Assembly (NCBI GenBank): GCA_020809705.1
Contig: CP085828.1
Coordinates: forward strand, 1,984,001 to 2,048,000
DNA: 64,000 nucleotides
DNA from: Calonectria ilicicola
Lineage: Eukaryota; Ascomycota; Sordariomycetes; Hypocreales; Nectriaceae
Reading direction: 5' to 3'
Part shown: piece after piece, positions 54,823-64,000 of the stretch
Position numbering within the stretch: the first letter of the stretch is position 1
Layout of the letters: the number at the start of each line of letters is the position of its first letter
The notes under the pieces: model-generated
Seen by the model: the letters and a program-made list of their open reading frames with translations, nothing else
The model's database searches: none
Told to the model about the DNA's origin: nothing
Program-made: the position numbers and the translations under genes

Positions 54823-57519
54823 ATGCATCGAGACGATTACAACGGAGCCGCCCGCTTGGCCCGGCGCAGACCCCTTCGTACAGACGACCGCGAGCGCGAG
54901 TGGTACCCCCCTGATGACGTTGGGCCCTATTCGTTCCCCCATCGACCGCAGGTACAAAGGCCTGACGACCGGACCCCGAGGGGCTATGGAAGGACTCCGA
55001 GGAGTGCCAGGAGCCTGGACGCATTCCACCACAACATGCCACAGCCAGCATACCTGTCTCGGACTCAAACGGACGTGCAGCAGAGGAGGCCCAGGAAATA
55101 CCCAGTTTACGAAGAGGATGACGAGCCCGAAGATCTCTGGCAGCGCCCGAGGAGGGGCACAGCCTCCGCGTTTGAGCCCCCTCTTGAGCCACCTCTTCCC
55201 CGTCGAGTTCGCCAGAGGCCTCGGGCGGCCCCAGAGCCGGAGCCGGAGTCGGTCTCCTCAGATTCCACACCTACCGATAGCGATACTGAAACTGAGACCG
55301 AGACCGAGAGTGATGAGGAGGATCAAATAGAAGTTGTTGAGGAACCCTCAGAGGAAGATGATGATGATGACGAGTCCGAGTCCGAGTCGGAGGAAGAGGT
55401 GGAATCCCGCCACCATCGCCATCGCCATCGCCATCGCGCTCTAGAACACCGACATGCAAGCCGTGATGCCTACCTCGACTCCTCTCCAGAACAGAAACGA
55501 CGACAGAGGAGTAGAAGAAGGCGACCCCCCTCGCTCTCCATAGAGGAAATTGAGGTCGAGTATGATCCCGCGATACCTGAGGTTACATCGCCCAGGCAAA
55601 TTTTAGCGAGACGTCAGGAGAGCGAGTCACCCAAGCAGCATGAACACCCTTCAAGAATGTTGAGTATTATAGAGACGTCTCGCCCGCCTGTAGCATCGAG
55701 AAGGTTGGTCTCTGGAGAAATGTCTCTCCCACCACCCCCTAGATCTGACCATCGGATCAGAACCATTAAGATTTATGATGCGCGGGAAGCTCATCAGCGA
55801 GAGGGTCGCCCTCGCCGATCGCCGAGTGCTCATACCACTCGCCAGCAGTCCAGGTCGTCTTCGCGACGTGCCCCTAGCCTTCTGGGAAGCATATTTGGCG
55901 GTTCATCCCGCCAGTCCTCCCCAGAGAGACCTGCCAGAATGTAAGCGACCCCGGACTCCAATTCTTTTTACCATTGCAAGCCTTAACCTGTGTCTCTTCT
56001 AGTCGTGATTGTAATGCATGTTTAAGCGAGGTTCCCGCGTCCAAATGTCCCAAGCTCAAATGCGGTCACCGCATGTGCCATTCTTGCCTGAAGCGAAGCT
56101 TCTCAGTGTCCCTCAATGATCCCCAGAACATGCCACCCAAATGTTGCAATAGCATCATCGATCTTCACCACGTCGATAGGCTACTTGATCGGTCTTTCAA
56201 GAAGCAATGGAATCGCAAGTACGCCGAGTTTTCAACTCGGAACCGTGTGTATTGTACAAACAAACGATGCGGCGAGTGGATTAAGCCAGCCCACATTCAT
56301 CGTGACCGGGTTTCCGGTCGAAAGATAGCCGAGTGCAGCCGTTGCAAGACCAAGGTTTGCGCCGCTTGTAACACCAAGTGGCACTATCCAAGAAAGTGCC
56401 CGAGCGACGAGGAGACAACCAAGTTTCTCGAACAAGCCAACCAAGAAGGTTGGAAACGATGCTACAAGTGCAAAGCCATGGTTGAATTGAAGGAGGGCTG
56501 CAACCACATGACTTGGTGAGTCGCCGCGACGGGAGGGGGAAATCCCCTACATGATGCTAACCGAAAATAGTCGCTGCGGTGCTCAATTTTGTATGGTTTG
56601 TGGTGACAAGTGGAAGAGGTGCGATTGCCCGTGGTTCAGCTACGAGGGTGAATCGGACCATCCTGAACACACGACTCTCTCCACTCCCAAGAGCCGCAGA
56701 GCAATCGAACTTGACCCCGATCACAGCAGTCCTCAGTCACCAGGGGAACGACGAGCTGGGCGAGGCCTTCCCCCGGTCAGACCACAGCCAACGAGTTACG
56801 AAGAGGAAATGATGCTACGACAGCTTGGGGAACGAAGAGAGGTGAAGACGCAGCGCAAGCTTCAGTATCTAAGCGAGGGAGAATTCGACCCCATGGGAGG
56901 TCCAGGGGATTTGGTCCCAGTTGCTAAGGGTCCGAAGCATTACATGCCTGATCCGTTTGTACATGAAGCTGGCCCTCCTACTGCTCCCATCGGTCCGGTG
57001 GACGAGCGACGTGGATATGAGAGGAGGGGTTCGGGTGGTGAATATGTCGGCAGGAGCAAGAGGGGGAAATCCATGGACCGTCGTCTAGCCGATCGGTTTG
57101 CAGAAACCCGCCAAACACCGGGTTCAATGCCAGGAATGGAACCACCACCAGCGATGAGCCATCATATGGGGCCTCCGATGATGGGGCCGCCTCCAATGGG
57201 CATGCCTCCCCCAGTGGGTGATGGCGGATACGCACCAGGTGGACGGGTAATTGTAGAACATGAACATGAGTACGAGGAAGACGGAGCTTCCTACTTTAGC
57301 CACAGCTCGCGCAGCAGAGCTCGCAGTAAAAGACGGGCTCGTCGCAGCACAGGCAGCGCAGAGCCCAAATCATCCACCCTAGCCGGACTGAGTGGTCGCG
57401 GAACAGGAACAGGCATGGGACGTGTGGACTCGTGGAGGAAGTACGTGGAGCCAGGCGATTTCGATGGAGAGATTGCAAAGGCTGCCGTATATGCTACCAC
57501 TGCTGCTGCATCAGCTTGA
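54823..57519 (+). CDS. RING/IBR-type (RBR-like) E3 ubiquitin ligase
   Basis: Three exons (54823-55940, 56003-56515, 56571-57519) give 859 aa. The open frame begins upstream, but 54823 is the first ATG. Residues 1-370 are disordered: Pro/Arg-rich, then an acidic block (TETETETESDEEDQ to DDDDDESESESEEE, about 165-205), a His/Arg repeat (HHRHRHRHR) and Ser/Arg-rich sequence. RING1 begins about residue 376: CNACLSEV, KCGHRMCHSCLKRSF. The IBR domain follows (VYCTNKRCGEWIKP, CSRCKTKVCAACNTKWH). RING2 is CYKCKAMVELKEGCNHMTCRC then GAQFCMVCGDKW; the intron 56516-56570 interrupts it at the Cys after HMT. RBR ligases take ubiquitin from E2 onto the RING2 catalytic Cys (here the Cys in HMTC) before the substrate. 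The C-terminal 290 residues are Pro/Met-rich (GPPMMGPPPMGMPPP) and disordered. No transmembrane segment is seen. Confidence 0.9.
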
Positions 57520-58931
57520 GCTTGATATCAGGAACAAGTGGGTAGCTAGCATCCAAGGGGAACTAACTACAAGAATCTTCAACATCAGAGGATAGGAAAC
57601 CCCTGGTGCGTGTATGATACGATATGGTGGTATAGAAGGGCGAACTAGCTAGCACATGGCAGATTGACGGAATGCTGGATGCTGTGACAGAAGGGCCTAC
57701 AGAACAGGATACTGGATACCGGACACACCGTGACTCGTGCAGGATTACTATTTGGGATATGGATGGTCTACTTTCCTACCTACGGCTTGTTTATTATCTC
57801 TTAGAAATCTCAAACCTCATTAGGTACAGATGTCGACGCATCCGTCTATGTGCATTTTGGCGATGAGCTGGCCGGCCACGAGAGAGCGAGCTTATGCTCA
57901 ATAGAGAGGTAACCAGCCAGCGGATGATGTCGTGTGATGAATTAACTAGCGGATAGGCTCGGGGGCTCAGGCTCAGGCTCTCCCTAGCTAAATGGGCCAT
58001 GGCTGGCATTTGACAGCGGAGGGCTTCGGACCCCTGGCTCCTAGGGCCCCGTGGCCAGGCTTACCCGGTATGGCAAGCTGTCAAGTGGCAACAGGGGCCC
58101 AACTGCAGCTCCAGCGGCCCGCGTGAGCACCAGGCAGTGCTCGTGAGATCCGGACAAAGCCAAGCCAACCAAAAACTAAAAAAAAGTACAAGTCCGCCAC
58201 GTCCGAAGCCGAATCCCCCTCGACGCCAGGGCCGTTGGATGGCTTTGATCCCAGGGCACTCCCCGGAGGGGGCGGCGGGGTCGTTGAGAGATCGGCACAT
58301 GTTGATTGACAGTTGACTCTGCACGCAGACGGCCATGATGTCGACGCCAGCGCGCCATTGGCCCGCCACGCCGCTTCTGACTGTGGCGTGTCGGGGCGGG
58401 ATGCACCAGGATCCCGTAGCGGGCCCCGTCCCAAGCCGCTTATGGGAGGAAGCGATGGTTAGCTGGAGGAGAGAGAGAGCAAAGCTTAGATAGAGTGAAA
58501 AAAAAAAGAGAGTAAAAAATAAGAAAGGGGAAACAGAGGGAAAAAGAAAAGAAACGGAACATGGCCAGAAGCCCTGAGGCCAGACAACCCGAATCCGAGA
58601 TTGCACTGCGGCCACCCCCGAAGTCCCTAAGCTTGCTTGCCGTCATTGTGCATCCAGACATGATCCATTCTCCAACTTTGCGCCCACATCGATTGACACC
58701 ACCAAGCAGGAGGCTCCAGACTGGTGGTTGGGGGTCATTAACTTCAACTCCGAGTGTTTTAGTCTAGATTAATTCACTTGCGCGGCACGGACGGGGGCAT
58801 CAGCTCAGCCATCACGCTCCAACGTTGCTCGCTTCAAGTGCCGACACACACTTGCACACACACGCACACTCACACGCACGCCCACGCATCCATCGTCTTA
58901 CCAACAGGGGTGCAACACCTACCGTTTTCCT
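57520..58931. other. Intergenic between the IBR gene and the DUF676 gene
   Basis: About 1.4 kb, no supportable gene. A purine-rich block at 58455-58560 (GAGAGAG, A-rich, GGGAAA) and a CA-rich block at 58845-58890 (ACACACACGCACACTC-like) precede the ATG at 58932. Confidence 0.6.
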
Positions 58932-61900
58932 ATGCCAGTTGACGCGATATCAGAGCCCACCTCCGCTCAATCCGTCGCCTCGTCTGCATCGACCGCTCCA
59001 GATCTTGCCGACTGCAAAGATCGTGGCGCCGGGCATGGTGGTGACGTCAGAAAGTCCCGTATAGCTTCCTCCTCCCTCTCCTTCTCCCTCTCCCACTCCT
59101 CGCCTTCACGATCCTCCGCCGCCGCCTCTCCCTCGCCCGCCGCCTGCGCTCCCATCTCCGCCTCCGTGTCGGCGCCCACCCCGACTGCCTCGTTTGCCTC
59201 GAACCCGACGTCGCCCGAGCCCCTCGAGATCACCCTCGCCTCCACGCTTCGCCGCGCCGACGCAAACATGCTCCTCCTGCACCAGGTCGGCAGCGTCAAG
59301 ACCGGCGAGGTCGTCCGCTACACCATCACATACACGCCCTCGCAGGACCGCATCCTACCTTCACCCGAGAAACTCTACCTCCGCATCCGCAACACGTGCG
59401 CCATTGCCCTGCGCGCCGCCTTCGTCCACGGCCCCTACACCCTCTCCGTCGCCGCGTACCCCGCCCACTTCAACCCAAACGAAAAATTCGAGAATCCGGA
59501 GCGTTATGGCGTGCCCGAGTTTGAGCCCATGGTCAAGGCCGGCGGCACCTGGGAGTGCGAGCTCATGGTGCCGGACGACATCCGCCAAAGCGCGGGCATG
59601 GGCTCCCACGGAGGCTTCGGTAAAGGCCCGGATCATGACGAAGAATGCGCGACCTGGGTGGTCGAAGTGGCGTCGCAGGTGCTCTTCTCGACATCAGCTG
59701 CTGTGGGATACGAGGTGGTACTCGCACGCGACAAGAAGTCACTGAACCTGAGCAATGTGAGCCCCATTGTTGCCGGTCAGGCCCAGGTTCCGCAACCAGG
59801 CAAAGTGAGCGACTACCAGCAGAGCACCGGAGCCAAGGATGGTCACCACCCGGCGCAGCCGCGGGGCATCTTTTCACGGGCGGTGCGGCTTAAGGTCGAA
59901 GATACGGCGACGCTATGGAACACCCCGAGGTTACCAGGTTGGGATGACCTTGGCGAGAACAGAGCTCAAAGGCACCAGGGCGCGGACCAAGCGGTTGAGA
60001 GCGTGGTCAAGACGGGGGATCCCGAGACGAAACAAGAAACATTACCCCACAAACAAAAGAAAGTTCATTTGGTGATATTGACACATGGTCTGCACAGCAA
60101 TTTGGGTGCCGACATGCTCTTTATGAAGGAGAGCATCGACGCAGCTGTAAGACAAGCCAAGAAAGATGCCAAGACACGTCGTGCCAAGGAGCGAGCTGCA
60201 AGGAAGACGCAGCAGGAGACAAGCACTAGCCAATCCACCAACGAGAAAGCAGATACCAAGGCATCCGCAGAAGAGGAGGAAGATGACGACGATGATGAAG
60301 AAGTCATCGTACGAGGTTACTCAGGAAACGCCACCAAAACCGAGAGAGGCATCAAATACCTAGGCAAACGACTCGCCAGATACGTGCTCGCTACCACATA
60401 CCCAGATCAACCGTTTCTACCTACAGGAAAAGGAGCCACCGAGTCGATGCTTCATTCCATAAAAGTGGACAAGCACAACCCAGGTCTTAAACCAGTACAT
60501 AAACGCAGCAGTATACACTCAAACAGCAAGGAACACCTAGAAAGGGATCAACGACCTTACAAAATTACGAGCATCAGTTTCATCGCACACTCATTAGGCG
60601 GGCTTGTGCAGACCTACGCCGTTGCTTATATCCAAAAACACTCCCCTGATTTCTTTGATCTCATCAAGCCCATCAACTTTATCGCTCTAGCCTCACCGTT
60701 CCTGGGACTGAGCAACGAAAATCCCCTTTATGTCAAGTTTGCCCTGGACTTTGGCCTAGTGGGCAGGACAGGACAGGACTTGGGACTGACGTGGAGAGCA
60801 CCGACAATCGCGCGTAGTGGATGGGGTGCCATTGTCGGTAACCTCGGCGAGACTGCACATAAAAAGGTCTATGGAGAGTCGCAGCCAGAGTCGAAGCCTC
60901 TGCTGAGGATCCTGCCCACTGGACCGGCACATACGGCGCTCAAGAAATTCCGCAACCGTACCGTCTACTCCAATGTGGTGAATGACGGCATTGTGCCGCT
61001 CCGAACGAGCTGCCTCCTGTTTCTAGACTGGCAGGGTCTTGGTCGTGTTGAAAAAGCACGCCGCGATGCAGGCCTGGTCGAAACGGTGGTGGGCTTTGGA
61101 TGGGCAGAGCTGACGGGCGCCAACATGGTTGCCCCTCGACAGAAACAATTGACAGCGGGCGACAGGCATAGCCATAGCCATAGTATATCTGGGCCGCCAA
61201 CGCCCAAAGAACAGCGGGAGGATATGCATCAAGTTCCTCAGCCAACTGACAATGCCACAGTTGACGACGACAGAGCAAGCTTGCGATCCGTTCCCACCCC
61301 TTTTCCAGAAGATGCGCCATCGGACTCGAACGAGTCTAATAATAGCGGGCCATTATCAGGATTTTTCAACTTCTTCAAGAGCAGCGAAGCCCAAAAGGCT
61401 GGCGCTGTCTCGCAAAAGCAGAAAATGATTTTCCGAAGGAGCCAAACCATCAACTTTGGTGAGGCCTCTAGCGGAGACGCAAGCCCTTCGTCAACTTCGC
61501 CCAAGCCATCGCCTAAACCGTCCAAGGTGACAACTGGGCATGAGGAGGATGAGGACGGTCTCACAGCCCCTCCAAAGACAACATTTTTCGAGTCCGCTGG
61601 TGATGTCCTGAATCCCAAGATGCCCGATGTTGATTACCTACTTGATCCTGCCCATCGACCGCGAACCATCTTTCACGACAGAGTATATCACCCAACTGAT
61701 ATTCCAGGTCCCCCAATGAAGAAGCGACCAACAACACTGGTCAGGAGAAAGACGTCTGCCCGCCAGATTTCTTTGTCAGCAGCGTCCACGGGAAGCACCA
61801 GCTCATCGCCTTATCCCAGTATTCACCACGAAGACACAATGCAATCAGCAAAGGACTATGATGACACGGCACACACTAACCCCGACAAGGATCCACAGGA

Positions 61901-62597
61901 GATTGTGGACAGTGCCAACATGCGGGTTGAGGAAAAGATTTCACGAGCCTACCACCGGGACCTGTCGTGGAGAAAAGTCTTGGTCAAGCTGGAGCCTGAC
62001 GCCCACAACAACATCTTTGTCCGCCGCATGTTTGCAAATGCCTACGGTTGGCCAGTGGTGAAACACCTAGTGGACGCTCACTTTAGCGACTCGGCAACGG
62101 CTCACCTACGAACCGACGAGGCCAGCAACCGTGAGCGGGCAAGGGAGATTCACCAGCCTCCCGATGAGCACGGTGGCGAAACCAAGGCTAGTAGCCGGGA
62201 TAATCTGGAAGATGGTGGAGAGCCGGCGAGGCGTACAGACAGCGAGGCCCGTGAGGCCCTGGACGAAGTCCCTGATCTTCCATTGCCACCACAATCGCCG
62301 GAGAGCGTCGGCTCATGGCAAAGGTCTCGTACTGAGCGTGACGATTCAGTGACGTGGAGCGAGCGAGACTGGATCGACAGCGAATGCGAGAGCGATCTAG
62401 ACTTTGGTGATTTGCACCACCACGAGAGGCCGCCAGCTGGGGGCGCATCTCCATCGCTGTCGTCACAAGAAAGGGGCAAAGAGGCGCAGCGAAGCACTAG
62501 CCCGTTGACGGCGGGATGGAGCTGGGCGGAAAAGATTGTGGGTAAGGGGCGGTCCAAGAGCCCTTCAGCTGAGGAAGCATCGTCGTCGAAGTCGTGA
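58932..62597 (+). CDS. DUF676 putative lipase/serine esterase (Rog1/Lpl1-type)
   Basis: Single exon, 1221 aa from the ATG at 58932. The first 100 residues are Ser/Ala/Pro-rich. A beta-rich domain follows (LEITLASTLRRADANMLLLHQVGSVKTGEVVRYTI, about 97-131) that is typical of fungal DUF676 proteins. The hydrolase starts with VHLVILTHGLHSNLGAD (HG at 385-386, oxyanion side). The nucleophile is the Ser in AHSLGGLVQTYA (Ser554), and NDGIVPLRTS supplies the acid. The only late conserved His candidate I see is in GWPVVKHLVDAHFSD near residue 1042. Between the oxyanion and nucleophile motifs is a Lys/Arg-rich then acidic insert (about 400-460). C-terminal disordered Ser/Pro/Glu-rich regions interrupt and follow the domain. 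Yeast relatives act on lipid droplets or glycerolipids. The protein is much larger than yeast Rog1 (about 685 aa), mainly from disordered segments. Confidence 0.88.
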   Translation: MPVDAISEPTSAQSVASSASTAPDLADCKDRGAGHGGDVRKSRIASSSLSFSLSHSSPSRSSAAASPSPAACAPISASVSAPTPTASFASNPTSPEPLEITLASTLRRADANMLLLHQVGSVKTGEVVRYTITYTPSQDRILPSPEKLYLRIRNTCAIALRAAFVHGPYTLSVAAYPAHFNPNEKFENPERYGVPEFEPMVKAGGTWECELMVPDDIRQSAGMGSHGGFGKGPDHDEECATWVVEVASQVLFSTSAAVGYEVVLARDKKSLNLSNVSPIVAGQAQVPQPGKVSDYQQSTGAKDGHHPAQPRGIFSRAVRLKVEDTATLWNTPRLPGWDDLGENRAQRHQGADQAVESVVKTGDPETKQETLPHKQKKVHLVILTHGLHSNLGADMLFMKESIDAAVRQAKKDAKTRRAKERAARKTQQETSTSQSTNEKADTKASAEEEEDDDDDEEVIVRGYSGNATKTERGIKYLGKRLARYVLATTYPDQPFLPTGKGATESMLHSIKVDKHNPGLKPVHKRSSIHSNSKEHLERDQRPYKITSISFIAHSLGGLVQTYAVAYIQKHSPDFFDLIKPINFIALASPFLGLSNENPLYVKFALDFGLVGRTGQDLGLTWRAPTIARSGWGAIVGNLGETAHKKVYGESQPESKPLLRILPTGPAHTALKKFRNRTVYSNVVNDGIVPLRTSCLLFLDWQGLGRVEKARRDAGLVETVVGFGWAELTGANMVAPRQKQLTAGDRHSHSHSISGPPTPKEQREDMHQVPQPTDNATVDDDRASLRSVPTPFPEDAPSDSNESNNSGPLSGFFNFFKSSEAQKAGAVSQKQKMIFRRSQTINFGEASSGDASPSSTSPKPSPKPSKVTTGHEEDEDGLTAPPKTTFFESAGDVLNPKMPDVDYLLDPAHRPRTIFHDRVYHPTDIPGPPMKKRPTTLVRRKTSARQISLSAASTGSTSSSPYPSIHHEDTMQSAKDYDDTAHTNPDKDPQEIVDSANMRVEEKISRAYHRDLSWRKVLVKLEPDAHNNIFVRRMFANAYGWPVVKHLVDAHFSDSATAHLRTDEASNRERAREIHQPPDEHGGETKASSRDNLEDGGEPARRTDSEAREALDEVPDLPLPPQSPESVGSWQRSRTERDDSVTWSERDWIDSECESDLDFGDLHHHERPPAGGASPSLSSQERGKEAQRSTSPLTAGWSWAEKIVGKGRSKSPSAEEASSSKS

Positions 62598-63398
62598 GTG
62601 GTGTTTGGATAAAGCAAAATTCCCCGTTATAATTTGTGCATATTACATACAGTGTCATGACTAGCAATGCGATGATGAAGGAAAGCATACAAATGACAGT
62701 ATAGATGTTTAATAGAGGCGCAATGAGTGGAGTTTGTTGATGGGGTTGTTGGACTGTGCTTATGATCAAATGGCGATGAGGGCGGTATCATGGGTGAAAA
62801 TGAACCTACCCTATATTGCATTTTTTGTGTTGGTACCAACCATTTGAGTCACTGCAAGCGGAGTTTGAATTTTGCAAGTATTCGAGTGTAAATTAGTAGT
62901 GGAATTAAGATACCAAATATATATGCGCAAGGCTTGTTTGTAAATTGGTTTGTGTTCCGTTGAAGAATAAGTGCGAGTGAAATTCTTGGTGTTGAATTTT
63001 TATGGAATGGCTAGTTCACTGGTTGTGAGCAATTCTGGTCTCCCGCAACGTCACTGGCAATGCTAAAAAACTACGAGACAAGATCAAAACTCCAAAAGAG
63101 CCAATACAGTTATCTACCTATTAACCATCGAAAAAGAAAGTAAAGCCATTGGGGCATATGAATTTATATCAAGACTTGCGGCTCAATGTAAATCCAGGCT
63201 CGCATTCTGTATATTAAAACTAATACAAATGATCACCCATACCAATACTTTGCAGGAACCATTAGACAGAGACCATATGATTCCCCAAAACAGATTGGTA
63301 CATGGAAGGAAGGAATGGAGAAAGACACAATTGATTTACACCAAAAAATAAAAAAATGCAAAAAGAAAGGATATATGGTGGAATCTAACCACCGAAGA
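62598..63398. other. Intergenic between the DUF676 gene and tRNA-Ala
   Basis: About 800 AT-rich bases with no gene. The segment 63340-63370 contains A-runs that read as T-runs on the minus strand and probably terminate RNA polymerase III after the tRNA. Confidence 0.65.
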
Positions 63399-63488
63399 TG
63401 GACGAACAGGGAATCGAACCCTGGACCACTCCCAGATGATTCGGTCGAATTATGCTAAGGGAGTATTATACCACTAAACCATTCGCCC
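63399..63488 (-). tRNA. tRNA-Ala (AGC), intron-containing
   Basis: Read on the minus strand, the acceptor stem GGGCGAA pairs with TTCGTCC, including the G3-U70 wobble that is the alanine identity element, with discriminator A73 at 63399. The D arm (GGTTTAGTGGTATAATAC), anticodon stem CTCCC/GGGAG and T arm with B box GGTTCGATTCC are all present. The anticodon loop reads TT-AGC-A and then T. An 18-nt intron (63435-63452) sits at the canonical place one base 3' of the anticodon (between positions 37 and 38) and contains its own small ATTC/GAAT stem. The mature length is 72 without CCA. A T5 run about 35 bases downstream on the minus strand is a likely Pol III terminator. Confidence 0.93.
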
Positions 63489-64000
63489 GAAGGGTTATTG
63501 TTGGAGGAGGGTGGAAGAATTTGCAGTCTAAGAGGAAAGTTTCTCAATTGGCGTGTGCGTCTGGGGGGTTTTGTGGACTTTTTTTTTTCTCTTTTAGTCG
63601 GTATGTGGGTGGTGAATTGGTGGTGTGGGGGTGTGAGAGGGGCGATGTGGGAGGGCCCCAAGAAGCGAGGGGCAATCCGATCCATTCAAGCAGCATCGCT
63701 TTCGTTCCGGGCTGGCCCTAGATGCTAGATGATGCTAGATGTGGCCGTGGCGACGGAATCGGCATTGAAGATATGGCACGGGCCATTGTGCATCAACTAC
63801 GTGCGGCGCTTGGCCAAATTGGCCTATGGAATGCGCAGCAATGTAATCGGAAGAGGCAGGAAATGGGCCATGTTTTGCGCAGATATGTCTCACGGCCCCA
63901 AGGTGGTTGTTAGTCCAATTGATGCGCCCCCGTGGTTGCGCGGCGGGCGGCGAAAGGGCGCCTGGGCTCCTGCCTCTCAGCGCTGTCGGGGGACAGGTCC
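63489..64000. other. Right end, no gene seen
   Basis: 512 bases upstream of the tRNA. It contains a T9 run at about 63580, G/T-rich sequence, and two tandem copies of a GATGCTAGAT word at 63721-63740. I see no supportable coding frame. Confidence 0.55.

Overview
This window looks like nuclear chromosomal DNA from a filamentous ascomycete, most likely a Sordariomycete and probably Hypocreales; that placement is an inference from protein character and not a database result. The evidence is: short spliceosomal introns (45-90 nt) with GTRNGT-type donors and frequent CTAAC-like branch points; Pezizomycotina-type proteins (Zn2Cys6 regulator, ABCC transporter, GT31-like enzyme, Cho2, Spo7, CYSTM protein); roughly 17 protein genes in 64 kb; and a nuclear tRNA gene carrying an intron. 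No operon, CRISPR array, integrated virus, recognisable transposon or secondary-metabolite cluster was found.

Layout. 1-2645 has no gene I can support, but it ends in a cluster of three Gcn4/CPC1-type sites. At 2.6-4.2 kb is an LRR-like conserved fungal protein (+), meeting tail to tail a 15-exon ABCC/MRP transporter (4.3-9.5 kb, -). At 10.5-12.9 kb is an ABC-F ATPase (+), tail to tail with a diacylglycerol-kinase-fold lipid kinase (13.0-14.5 kb, -). Trm1, the tRNA m2,2G26 methyltransferase (14.8-16.9 kb, -), has two in-frame ATGs. A GT31-like type II membrane protein (19.3-20.8 kb, +) and a GNAT acetyltransferase (21.0-21.7 kb, -) follow. Spo7 (22.0-23.3 kb, -) is divergent from a Cld1/ABHD5-like alpha/beta hydrolase (24.2-25.8 kb, +). 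A CSC1/OSCA/TMEM63-type channel (26.7-30.6 kb, -), a salicylate-hydroxylase-like FAD monooxygenase (32.6-34.0 kb, +) and a small CYSTM protein (34.4-34.7 kb, -) come next. Then eIF3g (35.7-36.7 kb, +), Cho2 (39.4-42.4 kb, +), a membrane-anchored lactonase-type beta propeller (43.8-45.3 kb, +), a Zn2Cys6 factor (48.6-50.8 kb, +), an IBR/RING E3 ligase (54.8-57.5 kb, +), a DUF676 lipase-like protein (58.9-62.6 kb, +) and an intron-containing tRNA-Ala(AGC) (63.4 kb, -).

How the genes relate. Most are housekeeping or membrane functions and do not form an obvious pathway cluster. A loose theme is lipid metabolism: Spo7, Cho2, the Cld1-like hydrolase, the DUF676 lipase and the lipid kinase all act on glycerolipids or sphingolipids. 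In yeast, Nem1-Spo7 and Cho2 are linked through phosphatidate signalling. I infer co-location here, not co-regulation.

I reconstructed splice junctions by hand. Every multi-exon model closes in frame. No pseudogene or frameshift was needed. The most interesting deviations are a Gln in place of the H-loop His in NBD1 of the ABCC transporter, a degenerate D-x-D region in the GT31-like protein, a probable mitochondrial/nuclear dual-start Trm1, a cluster of three TGASTCA sites, and a 3'-flanking hairpin next to the CYSTM gene.
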